Assembly: GCA_029259835.1 (NCBI GenBank)
Contig: JAJDEL010000677.1
Coordinates: 1 to 10,415, forward strand
Source: Planctomicrobium sp.
GTDB taxonomy: Bacteria > Planctomycetota > Planctomycetia > Planctomycetales > Planctomycetaceae
Reading direction: 5' to 3'
DNA: 10,415 nucleotides
In this document: positions 1 to 6,675 of the stretch, piece after piece
Position numbering within the stretch: position 1 is the stretch's first letter
How the letters are laid out: the number at the start of each line of letters is the position of its first letter
The notes under the pieces: model-generated
Seen by the model: the letters and a program-made list of their open reading frames with translations, nothing else
Database searches by the model: none
What the model was told of the DNA's origin: nothing
Translations under genes and position numbers: made by a program

Positions 1-72
1 AACAACGACGAGAGAGCGTTTGCATTTCGCACCGAGTGAGTCTCCCTGTGGTGCTTTACGCATCGACCCTTG

Positions 73-2331
73 TTACTCAGCAGCAGGTTTCGCGACAGGT
101 CCTGATGGAGCTGGAGCGTCCAAGATCAGTTTTCGAATCGCTTTCGGTCCGCTCTTAAGTGATCCAAGAATACTGGAGAGCGCCGTTTGCAGTTCAGGGT
201 CATTGTCGCCGGATGCCAGGACTTTCAGCCGATCTAGCTCAGCCGGAGTCAACAGGACACCAAAACGCTGTATGTGAAATGCCAGTTGCAGAGCGGCTCG
301 CTTGCGAAGTTTCGGTTCTGTATTCGGTGAGTCTGTAAGGTCGAGGAAGCGTTGTTGAACTGTAGGCACAGCAATCGCCCCAAGTGCGATCAACGCATCG
401 TCCGCAACGGTTGGGTTACCTGTTGCCTGCATGAGGGCTTCTTGATGTTCAGCAAGATGAAATACAGACGGATCGGAACTCGTCGCAATCCAGCGGAGCC
501 AATACGCAGCTTCGCGAAGCTGTATAGTCCGTTGCTCTTGAGTCTGTGGCGGCGGCGAAAGTTGAACTAAGACTGGTTGCAGTTCTCTGTGAATGTCGGC
601 TGAACTGATCGACTCGTTGACATACACGACATTCTGAAATCGATTTTGAATCGTCGCGTAACGTGTTCGCAAGCTCGGCGGACCATAAATGACCAGTGGC
701 AGATTCCTGGTTCTTGCATCGGCACGCAAGTTTTCGATGGTTTGAGTCAGCCCCCAGCGGATTGTGTTTGGATGTAAGACTGCAAGTTCGATATCGCCCT
801 TGGCCGCGGCAATTTGGAATCCATCCATGCCAGTCGTTGCGATCGATGTTTCAAATCCCAATTCACTAAATAGGTTCGCCGTTTTTGACCCACGCTGGAC
901 ATTTGGGTCAATGACAACGCCATCTGGTTTGGAATTCCCCTGAATCGCTCGAATGAGAACTTCAACAACTCGACGGGCACCTTTGAAAGGTTTCTGCGGT
1001 TCCCATTGCAGGATTGTGACAGCTGCTGCAAACTGAACGCGTGGTTGTGGGAAATCTAGTGCCTCAACGATTTCTGGGTTCCTGGTTGTTCCTGAGATCA
1101 GAGATCGGGAGCCATTCAGGCTCAGGGCGGAAACAGCATTCAAGGCCGCAGCAGGAAGGTTGTTGTCAATGGCAAGTGCCAGGATTTGGTTGCACACATC
1201 GCTGCCTGCCACCACGGCAAGATCGTGTGCCGAGCCTGGTCCTACCGGAACAGATTGGTTCCAACCGACAGCTTCAACATCGCGTACCATTTTTGCTGCT
1301 AGTACGACAATGGGTGCATCTTCGTTTGTCGGGTTGATTTCAGCAGCTTCGCGAGCCAGCCGCTCTGCAAAGTGAACTGAAGCGTGTTGTCGAGTCGCTT
1401 TCGTTTCAACAACTGTTGCCTGTTCAGCATTCCAGGTCCAGACCGGAATCAGCTTCATGTCTTCGTATCGCAGTTCCCATTGATGCTGGCCAGACAAGTG
1501 CTTGATCGATTCTCCAATCATCAGAGAGGCAACACCGTACGAGTTCACACGTATTGCGAGTTGCGGATCGTCGTAGCGAATTCGGGCGATTGCTTGGCGA
1601 GCAGTGTCTCGGACGCCTTGGGGTTGCTGAGGATCAAAAGCAGAGTGATACAGCCAGATGATATCTTCCTTTGCACCCAACCAGCCAAGAACCTCGGACG
1701 CGGCAGTGCGAATTTTATTTGAAGGTGACGACAATGCTCCAATCACAGGAGGCACAGCGTCCTCACCCATTCTTGCGAGATTGAAAATGAGAACATCACG
1801 GCTGATCGTTTCGTTCTCAATCGCTTGAAGCATCGGTGGGACAGCGTATGGCCCCACGGCTCGCAATTCGGTCAACGCTTCTGCTCGCTCCCGTGCCGTC
1901 CCAGCGAGCTTCGGTAGAACTTTAGAAATATAATCTGGAGCGCTGGTCTGCCGGGAAACGGCATCTGTGAGACTCTTGAGCAATTGGCTGGCTTCAGGGT
2001 TGAGTCCTTCCACATTGACCAGACTCAGGAAGGTGGCGGTTCCGTGCTTGTCTCTCAAGGCGAAGAGTTCCGCGTCTGTGAGATCCATCGCCAGGATTTC
2101 TGCGATGTAGTGCTTTCCAAGTTCTGGACGAGCAAGTTTGACCATCAGCAATGCGGCTTCGAAGCGACCATTGGCAGTGTCTGGTTCGCTTGCCAGAACC
2201 TTCTCTGGTTCGATACCCGTGTCCGGTCCAGCTGGCTGTGCCAAAACTGGAAGCGTCGTCAACATGGCGATGCAGAAGGTCAACTTCTGCAAGCCGAAAG
2301 CTCGCGAATAACAGGACTGCGAACGTGCCAT
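73..2331 (-). CDS. Exported HEAT-repeat protein with internal degenerate receiver-like domain
   Basis: A 752-residue protein. The reading frame stays open upstream to 2439, but I chose the Met at 2331: it has GGAG 8 nt upstream and begins a normal signal peptide (hydrophobic residues about 15-30, likely cleavage after VLA31). Residues about 145-255 are HEAT-like helical repeats, with the pattern AVPP-(hydrophobic)-ALxSPxxxIRxxAxxxLGxLG. A second helical repeat block lies at about 640-735. Between them, residues about 470-590 read like a CheY-type receiver fold: a VVID strand (Asp475), then LGFETSIATTGMDGF, then a third strand LAVLHPN where His520 replaces the phospho-accepting Asp, then PLVIYGP. 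No conserved Lys is seen in the last strand (VVYVNES). HEAT repeats usually bind proteins, so a periplasmic or envelope scaffold role is inferred. I cannot assign a specific function. The HEAT call is firm; the receiver-like call rests on strand pattern only. Confidence 0.88.
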   Translation of the reverse strand: MARSQSCYSRAFGLQKLTFCIAMLTTLPVLAQPAGPDTGIEPEKVLASEPDTANGRFEAALLMVKLARPELGKHYIAEILAMDLTDAELFALRDKHGTATFLSLVNVEGLNPEASQLLKSLTDAVSRQTSAPDYISKVLPKLAGTARERAEALTELRAVGPYAVPPMLQAIENETISRDVLIFNLARMGEDAVPPVIGALSSPSNKIRTAASEVLGWLGAKEDIIWLYHSAFDPQQPQGVRDTARQAIARIRYDDPQLAIRVNSYGVASLMIGESIKHLSGQHQWELRYEDMKLIPVWTWNAEQATVVETKATRQHASVHFAERLAREAAEINPTNEDAPIVVLAAKMVRDVEAVGWNQSVPVGPGSAHDLAVVAGSDVCNQILALAIDNNLPAAALNAVSALSLNGSRSLISGTTRNPEIVEALDFPQPRVQFAAAVTILQWEPQKPFKGARRVVEVLIRAIQGNSKPDGVVIDPNVQRGSKTANLFSELGFETSIATTGMDGFQIAAAKGDIELAVLHPNTIRWGLTQTIENLRADARTRNLPLVIYGPPSLRTRYATIQNRFQNVVYVNESISSADIHRELQPVLVQLSPPPQTQEQRTIQLREAAYWLRWIATSSDPSVFHLAEHQEALMQATGNPTVADDALIALGAIAVPTVQQRFLDLTDSPNTEPKLRKRAALQLAFHIQRFGVLLTPAELDRLKVLASGDNDPELQTALSSILGSLKSGPKAIRKLILDAPAPSGPVAKPAAE

Positions 2332-2646
2332 GACAGCAACTCCATCGACGGTTTTGAAACAAACAGTGTGATCGGTACGGCTTCCCCAACTTAACACAGG
2401 GCGCAGCCGACCTCTCAGGATGAAGCCATCCTGTATCAAAGTCTATCGAAACTCCACGCTCTTCTCTTGAATGACCAGCATCAGGGTGGCGATTCTACCG
2501 ACGACGAACGGCTGCCATCCGAAATAATGCGAGTAATCAGCACAACACGAACGGTTGGGTTCGGCTGCTAAAGATATTGTCCCGAAATGAAATCCCGATT
2601 TGGTCAGATCAAGATTTCACCTGTGATGCGTCGTTTCACTTTTCTG

Positions 2647-2705
2647 AGTGGGTAGTGGTGGGTAGCAAAGAGTGGGGACGATTTGTCAATAGTCAATTGT
2701 CATTG
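2647..2705. repeat. Degenerate heptanucleotide tandem repeat, block 1
   Basis: Reading the plus strand in steps of seven gives AGTGGGT, AGTGGTG, then a 3-base slip (GGT), AGCAAAG, AGTGGGG, ACGATTT, GTCAATA, GTCAATT, GTCATTG. The last three units (2685-2705) are clearest, sharing GTCAWT. Read on the minus strand they become CAATGAC, AATTGAC, TATTGAC, which is the same family of unit as the second block at 2755 but in opposite orientation. Short heptad repeats of this kind are known in some bacterial intergenic regions, for example the STRR repeats of cyanobacteria. Whether this one recurs in the host genome is not visible here. Confidence 0.55.
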
Positions 2706-2763
2706 AAAAACCAGTCTTCGAGTTCGTTCGTCTGGTTCGCAACTCCCACTTTTCCAATGACAA
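2697..2763. repeat. Long-range inverted repeat joining the two heptad blocks
   Basis: TTGTCATTG at 2697-2705 is perfectly complementary to CAATGACAA at 2755-2763. After one mismatch the stem continues with AAAA (2707-2710) against TTTT (2750-2753). Inside the loop a second pair, CCAG (2711-2714) with CTGG (2732-2735), could stack within the hairpin. There is no run of T after it, so it is not a standard terminator. It could be a MITE-like or REP-like remnant, or simply a by-product of opposed heptad arrays. Confidence 0.45.
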
Positions 2764-2796
2764 ATGAGGAATGATAAATAACAATTGAGAAATTCT
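2755..2796. repeat. Degenerate heptanucleotide tandem repeat, block 2
   Basis: Plus-strand units in a 7-bp register are CAATGAC, AAATGAG, GAATGAT, AAATAAC, AATTGAG and AAATTCT. The shared pattern is roughly RAATGAN and it decays to the right. The block is inverted relative to the units at 2685-2705, so the two can base-pair. The region is AT-rich and free of recognisable genes. Confidence 0.5.
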
Positions 2797-2911
2797 TCCT
2801 TCATTCCCAAGCTCTGCTTCGCAAACGAAAATGGACGCTCGAATGGGCAAGCGGAATCATTCTTTCGAAGTCGATCTTCATGCAAGATTCAACTCCTAAG
2901 CAATAAATTAC

Positions 2912-2926
2912 CGGGCTGTTGGCCCG
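2912..2926 (-). terminator. Possible hairpin terminator of the propeller gene
   Basis: CGGGC (2912-2916) and GCCCG (2922-2926) form a perfect 5-bp GC stem with a 5-nt loop. It lies 26 nt beyond the stop codon of the minus-strand propeller gene. On the minus strand it is followed by an AT-rich but not pure-U tract (TAATTTATTG). The position and GC stem fit a rho-independent terminator; the short stem and imperfect U-tract make this tentative. Confidence 0.4.
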
Positions 2927-2952
2927 ATGACAACAATTCCCCTTGTCCAATC

Positions 2953-4227
2953 TCACAGTTCGTAGCACATCAACTTGTCTTGCTCGCGCATGTACAATTT
3001 TCCATCAACAACGACTGGATGCGACCAGGTTTTGCCTTCCTGATAATCCGGGGTGAATGCACCGTTCATTTCAAACCCATCCGGTGTTGCCCCGACGAGA
3101 GCTACAGTCCCGTTCTGGTAGCGAAAGAGTATTTGTCCGTCGACATAAGTAATCGCCGCCGAGCCTGACATAGAAACATCCTGGTTTCGAATGTCGCCGG
3201 TCCACTTCACTTCCCCGGAAGGAAGGTGCAGGCAAGTCGGGAAGCCTTTGTTGTGCTGATGTCCGGCGTAAAGGTACTCACCTTCGCGAATCATTCCGCC
3301 GTGGTGATTTTGGAATGTCTTTCCATTCAGGAAATATTCTTCAGTCGCCCTCACGCCAGTTCTGGTTTTGCTGAGTTTCAGAAGAACAGACCCTGTTCCG
3401 TACCCACTGGAAGCGAACACGTAGTCATCGAAAGGGACAGGCGTGGGAATGTTTGCAGTTCCGTTCGCAACTTTGTTGTAGTTCCACAAAAGTTTGCCAT
3501 CACGCGCTCGGACGCCAATTACGCCTCGACCGACAAGTTGAACGTACTGCTTCACTCCGGCAGCCTTGCTGATCACAATCGAAGAATAGCCGGCTCCATC
3601 TTTTCCTTTTTCACCAAGGTCGGGAACAGAGGTCCGCCAGACTTCTTCACCTGTGTTCTTGTTTAGAGCAACGAGCATCGATTCAGACCCACCAGGTGTA
3701 CAGACTACCCAGTCTCCATCAACAAGCGGAGATTCAGAAAACCCCCAGCCGGACATCATTTTGCCATTGAAGTCCTCTTTGAAATCTCGACGCCAGACAA
3801 CTTCTCCATCATTTCTCTTCAGGCAGACAATCTGCCCATCGGAAGTGACGACGTAGCAAAAATTACCATCAAGCGTTGGAGTGCAACGCGAACCGGGGTA
3901 GCCATGCTTGGGAGCAGCGCCGGTGAGTGGAGTTGCCCAAACACGCTCGTGTGAGGCGAGATCTACACAAATGACCGCTTGGCCTTCTGGTAGGTTCCCG
4001 GTCGTGTAGAGTTTGCCGTCCGCGATGGAAAGGCTCGCGTAGCCTTTTCCCAAGCCTTCAATCGTCCATAAATGTTTTGGCTGAGACTTGGTCCAGTCAA
4101 GTTTGAGTCCGGTTCCTTCGAGTTTGCCATTTCGATTCGGTCCGCGCCACTGCGGCCAATCTTTCGCAGAGACAGTCTGAATCATGAAACAGCAGAGCAT
4201 AGCTGTGAGTAAACGGGCATTAAGCAT
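2953..4227 (-). CDS. Secreted PQQ-binding-like beta-propeller protein (BamB-like)
   Basis: A 424-residue protein. The open frame continues to 4356, but Met at 4227 is preferred: AAGGAA lies 8 nt upstream, and the product then starts with a standard signal peptide (residues 1-21, cleavage after TVSA21). The mature end, KDWPQWRGPNRNG, is a hallmark of planctomycete PQQ-like proteins. Propeller blades follow the repeated pattern DG-(hydrophobic)-C-LxxxDGExxW, visible at about 70-100, 120-150, 170-200 and 230-250, with further blades to the C-terminus (DGKLYMREQDKLMCYEL). Many relatives are auto-named 'outer membrane biogenesis protein BamB', but the resemblance is to the fold only. At this length it lacks the extra elements of quinoprotein alcohol dehydrogenases (about 600 residues), so enzyme activity is not supported. 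A periplasmic or secreted binding or scaffold role is inferred. Confidence 0.93.
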   Translation of the reverse strand: MLNARLLTAMLCCFMIQTVSAKDWPQWRGPNRNGKLEGTGLKLDWTKSQPKHLWTIEGLGKGYASLSIADGKLYTTGNLPEGQAVICVDLASHERVWATPLTGAAPKHGYPGSRCTPTLDGNFCYVVTSDGQIVCLKRNDGEVVWRRDFKEDFNGKMMSGWGFSESPLVDGDWVVCTPGGSESMLVALNKNTGEEVWRTSVPDLGEKGKDGAGYSSIVISKAAGVKQYVQLVGRGVIGVRARDGKLLWNYNKVANGTANIPTPVPFDDYVFASSGYGTGSVLLKLSKTRTGVRATEEYFLNGKTFQNHHGGMIREGEYLYAGHQHNKGFPTCLHLPSGEVKWTGDIRNQDVSMSGSAAITYVDGQILFRYQNGTVALVGATPDGFEMNGAFTPDYQEGKTWSHPVVVDGKLYMREQDKLMCYEL

Positions 4228-4263
4228 CGCAGTGATTCCTTGGCAGTGATGAATTTCGATCCT

Positions 4264-4283
4264 GTCCGAAATCCGATTCGGAC
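4264..4283. repeat. 7-bp perfect inverted repeat upstream of the propeller gene
   Basis: GTCCGAA (4264-4270) and TTCGGAC (4277-4283) are perfect complements around a 6-nt spacer. The element lies 36-56 nt upstream of the propeller start codon, so it would be either in the 5' leader as a hairpin or at the promoter as an operator. No regulator gene is adjacent. Confidence 0.45.
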
Positions 4284-4432
4284 GAGTGAAGATTTGAGGT
4301 GGGACATCCTTGTAGTTGGAGATGGACCGAACCCTCCATGTTCCGCGCGACCCCAATGTACAAAATTTGATGCGTCACTGGCAACGAAGTCGGCCGACTC
4401 TTCCCGCTTCTTCTGAGGAACCGATGCTGCTG

Positions 4433-4457
4433 AGGTTTGAATCTGGAGTTCAAACCT
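4433..4457. repeat. 9-bp perfect inverted repeat, candidate operator
   Basis: AGGTTTGAA (4433-4441) and TTCAAACCT (4449-4457) are perfectly complementary around a 7-nt spacer. The element lies about 90 nt upstream of the DUF1015 start. Size and symmetry fit the binding site of a dimeric regulator; no T-run follows on either side, which argues against a terminator. No function can be proved from sequence. Confidence 0.5.
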
Positions 4458-4548
4458 GATACGACGTGGAGACACGCTCATGTGTCGTGATTTCGCGACC
4501 TGAGAAATCCCCTTGCCCTACTGAAACCCTTAAATTTGAAGCTTTTTC

Positions 4549-5793
4549 ATGGTGACTCTCCGACCTGTAACTCGTGCTCTGGTCCCCGTTCATTCTCAAG
4601 CGGCTCAGCGTGTCAGTTCTCCCAACTACGATGAATTTCAGAGCGACAAAGAAATCTGGGATCTCCTTCAGGCGAAACCGGAGAATGTTTTGCGGATTAC
4701 AATGGCACATTGCCATGTAGAGGATCTTGCAAGCGCCCTGACAGAAGGTGGAGAAGAGGCGCTCGCTCATTCTGGCGAACAGATGCGAGATCTTGTGACG
4801 AGTCCTCTTATGAAGGAGTTACAGGAATTACTCTGGGTATACGAAATTACATCTCCGAAGCGGCCTGACGAACCACAACTCGGCGTGGGAGGATACGCAG
4901 CGACGAGCGAAATTCGCACCGAACAAACTCCGAACGGTGCAATCATTCGCAACGAAGGCGTGCGGCCTGAAAAAGCTCAAGGACGAGCGAACTTGATTGA
5001 TGCAACCAGCGCCTACGTAGGTATGGTCAATTTGGGAGTGAAGGATGAGTCGGGTGAACTCCTCATTGCATTGTCTGGAACGGCAAGCAGTCGCGATTGT
5101 GACTACGAAGTCGTCGATGAAGCAGACAATCGACATCGAGTCTGGTTAGTGACTGAAAGTGAAGAACAGCAAAAACTAATCGACCTTCTCGCTGCCGAAC
5201 CTGCTGCATATGTCGCCGATGGAAATCACCGCAGCGCGGCGGCGGCTTCCCTGGGTAAGGACCATTTCCTGACAGTCTTCTTCCTGAACTCGCAACTCGG
5301 TCTCGAACCTTACAACCGTTTGCTGTCACTCAACGGTGTTTCACCGGAAGTTTTCCTCGAACAGGCAGCCGAGAATTTCGAAGTCAACGAACTCGTCGGA
5401 GCGGCAACTTACCGTCCGGACGTCGTCAACAAGGTCGGAGTTTATATTGCCGGAAAATGGTATGAACTGCTTCCGAAGGCTGATTCCTTTGATCCTGACA
5501 ACGCCGCAGAATCCATCGATGCCGAGATTGTGCAGCGACACATCTTCGACAGAATTCTTGGCATGCCCGACAATCGCGACAAGCGGATCAACTACGTCGG
5601 AGGCAACAAAACGTCTGACTACCTTGTCGAGCGTGTCAACAACGGAGACTTCGATCTAGCAATATCGCTCGCTCCAGTCACAATGGAGCAGTTCGTCAAA
5701 GTCTGCGACCAGAACCGATTCATGCCACCAAAGTCAACATGGTTCGATCCGAAGGTCAGAAGTGGGCTCGTGATTGCGATGCTCGATGAATGA
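4549..5793 (+). CDS. DUF1015 family protein
   Basis: A 414-residue cytoplasmic protein without signal peptide or membrane segments. The family call rests on two signatures in the expected order and spacing: ADGNHRSAAA at 223-232 (family form is DG-H-HR) and MPPKSTWFDPKVRSGL at 392-407, near the C-terminus as in other members; total length is also typical. DUF1015 is a widespread family of unknown function that in other bacteria is sometimes found near serine-biosynthesis genes; no such gene is seen here. Residues IIRNEGVRPE at 132-141 align by position with the usual HPHE-type segment, but the His is not kept. The start ATG has only a weak GAAG about 7 nt upstream, and the next codon is GTG. 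It is followed 54 bp later by the DUF1080 gene on the same strand, so co-transcription is likely. Confidence 0.9.
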   Translation: MVTLRPVTRALVPVHSQAAQRVSSPNYDEFQSDKEIWDLLQAKPENVLRITMAHCHVEDLASALTEGGEEALAHSGEQMRDLVTSPLMKELQELLWVYEITSPKRPDEPQLGVGGYAATSEIRTEQTPNGAIIRNEGVRPEKAQGRANLIDATSAYVGMVNLGVKDESGELLIALSGTASSRDCDYEVVDEADNRHRVWLVTESEEQQKLIDLLAAEPAAYVADGNHRSAAAASLGKDHFLTVFFLNSQLGLEPYNRLLSLNGVSPEVFLEQAAENFEVNELVGAATYRPDVVNKVGVYIAGKWYELLPKADSFDPDNAAESIDAEIVQRHIFDRILGMPDNRDKRINYVGGNKTSDYLVERVNNGDFDLAISLAPVTMEQFVKVCDQNRFMPPKSTWFDPKVRSGLVIAMLDE

Positions 5794-5847
5794 AAACAAC
5801 AACGAATTTTGTTTGCTCAAGGACAATCAAAAAAGTTTACTCTTAGA

Positions 5848-6618
5848 ATGGTGAAAAACATGCGTTTCGTCCTATTACTTTCTTCTTTGTTCATACTGAT
5901 GATGGCCGCTTCGTTGCTCGCCAGTGAAATGAATTCTCTGACCGATGCAGAGCAGAAAGCGGGCTTCAAGCTTCTGTTCAATGGGAAAGATCTTCATGGC
6001 TGGAAGCATCAAGGGAACTGGCATGTGCAAGATGGTGTCATGTCTCGAAAAGGTCGAGGAGGAAGTTTGACTTACACTCAATCGGCGACGCCAGATGACT
6101 TTGAACTTCGTTTCGAGTGGAAGGTCGCCAAGAAGAGCAATAGTGGGGTCTATTACCGACCGGGCCAATATGAGTATCAAATCCTTGACAATTCAACCCA
6201 TGCAGATGGGAAGAACCCACGTACGAGTGCTGCGTCGCTTTACTTTTGTATGGCCCCTGCACTCGATGCGACAAAGCCGGTTGGTGAATGGAATGAAGGT
6301 CGCATTCTCTGTAAAGGGAACGTCATTCAACACTGGTTGAACGACACGAAAGTGATCGACTTTGATTACACTGATCCCATGTGGGCAGAGAATGTTGAGA
6401 TGTTGAAGAAACGCGGAGCCGATCTCGCCGCACGTCGTGGGCAGATCTCGCTGCAAGATCACGGTGATCCTGTCTGGTATCGCTCGATTCGTTTACGCAC
6501 GATTGCTGAAGAAGAGGACATTCAACACAAGACTGTTCAACCTGCTACGATCTCCAAAGAAGTTCTCGCAGCAGAAAAGGCGAAACTGGAACGAATTCTT
6601 AAAAACCGTGCGAAATAG
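5848..6618 (+). CDS. Secreted DUF1080 (3-keto-disaccharide hydrolase-like) protein
   Basis: A 256-residue protein with a signal peptide (MVKNMRF, hydrophobic about 7-25, cleavage near LLAS26). The frame is open from a TTG at 5809; ATG at 5860 is an alternative start and would also keep the signal. Family marks run in order: GFKLLFNGKDLHGWK (39-53), NSGVYYR (98-104), YEYQILDN (108-115), GEWNE (146-150), HWLNDTKV (162-169) and GQISLQDHGDPVWYRSIRLR (198-217). This is the complete laminin-G-like jelly roll of PF06439, a family heavily expanded in planctomycetes; some members hydrolyse 3-keto-glycosides. A charged helical tail (about 222-256) extends beyond the domain. It lies between the DUF1015 gene and a membrane-protein gene and probably shares their transcript. 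Substrate cannot be predicted. Confidence 0.93.
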   Translation: MVKNMRFVLLLSSLFILMMAASLLASEMNSLTDAEQKAGFKLLFNGKDLHGWKHQGNWHVQDGVMSRKGRGGSLTYTQSATPDDFELRFEWKVAKKSNSGVYYRPGQYEYQILDNSTHADGKNPRTSAASLYFCMAPALDATKPVGEWNEGRILCKGNVIQHWLNDTKVIDFDYTDPMWAENVEMLKKRGADLAARRGQISLQDHGDPVWYRSIRLRTIAEEEDIQHKTVQPATISKEVLAAEKAKLERILKNRAK

Positions 6619-6636
6619 ATCTCTGGTCGATTTGGA

Positions 6637-6668
6637 GTTCTTTGTTTTTCCTTTTCTTGGAAAAGAAC
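6637..6668 (+). other. AT-rich hairpin in front of the membrane-protein gene
   Basis: GTTC (6637-6640) plus TTTTCC (6646-6651) can pair with GGAAAA (6659-6664) plus GAAC (6665-6668), leaving a bulge on the left side and a 7-nt loop. It ends 7 nt before the GTG start at 6676 and would bury the only GGA nearby. No T-run follows, so it is not a standard terminator. It may be chance in an AT-rich spacer. Confidence 0.25.
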
Positions 6669-6675
6669 GCAAGAA

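Larger units (their letters stand above)
2332..2952. other. 621-bp non-coding intergenic region with heptad repeats
   Basis: This lies between two minus-strand genes. No open frame in it has a recognisable protein family or a convincing ribosome site; a 61-codon minus frame at 2700-2885 runs through the repeats and is judged spurious. The centre (about 2647-2796) contains degenerate 7-bp tandem units and a long-range inverted repeat, and a hairpin at 2912-2926 lies just after the stop of the propeller gene. The segment 2332-2646 should hold the promoter of the HEAT gene, but I see no strong -35/-10 pair. Confidence 0.7.
4228..4548. promoter_or_regulatory. Divergent intergenic region between propeller and DUF1015 genes
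   Basis: 321 bp separate two outward-reading genes, so promoters for both must lie here or be leaderless. I cannot pick a clear sigma-70 pair by eye. Two perfect inverted repeats (4264-4283 and 4433-4457) and a weaker 5-bp one (GACAC 4471-4475 with GTGTC 4482-4486) are present. Minus-strand open frames across this stretch extend into or overlap the upstream part of the propeller frame and show no protein family. Confidence 0.6.

Noticed and set aside
29..54. GCACC/GGTGC inverted repeat just past the HEAT gene stop as its terminator
   Set aside because: Only five pairs with a 16-nt loop and no T-tract on the minus strand.
2332..2439. N-terminal extension of the HEAT-repeat gene to the first in-frame Met
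   Set aside because: The internal Met at 2331 has a well-placed GGAG and puts the signal peptide at the N-terminus; the extension would bury it.
2648..2665. GTGGGTAG direct repeat as a mobile-element target duplication
   Set aside because: The two copies are only 10 bp apart and fit the surrounding degenerate tandem repeat; there is no element between them.
2700..2885. Small minus-strand frame of 61 codons as a gene
   Set aside because: It runs through both repeat blocks, has no recognisable domain and its composition follows the repeats. It is better explained as chance.
4228..4356. N-terminal extension of the propeller gene
   Set aside because: Met at 4227 has AAGGAA 8 nt upstream and starts a standard signal peptide; the 43 extra residues show no feature and cover the inverted repeat at 4264.
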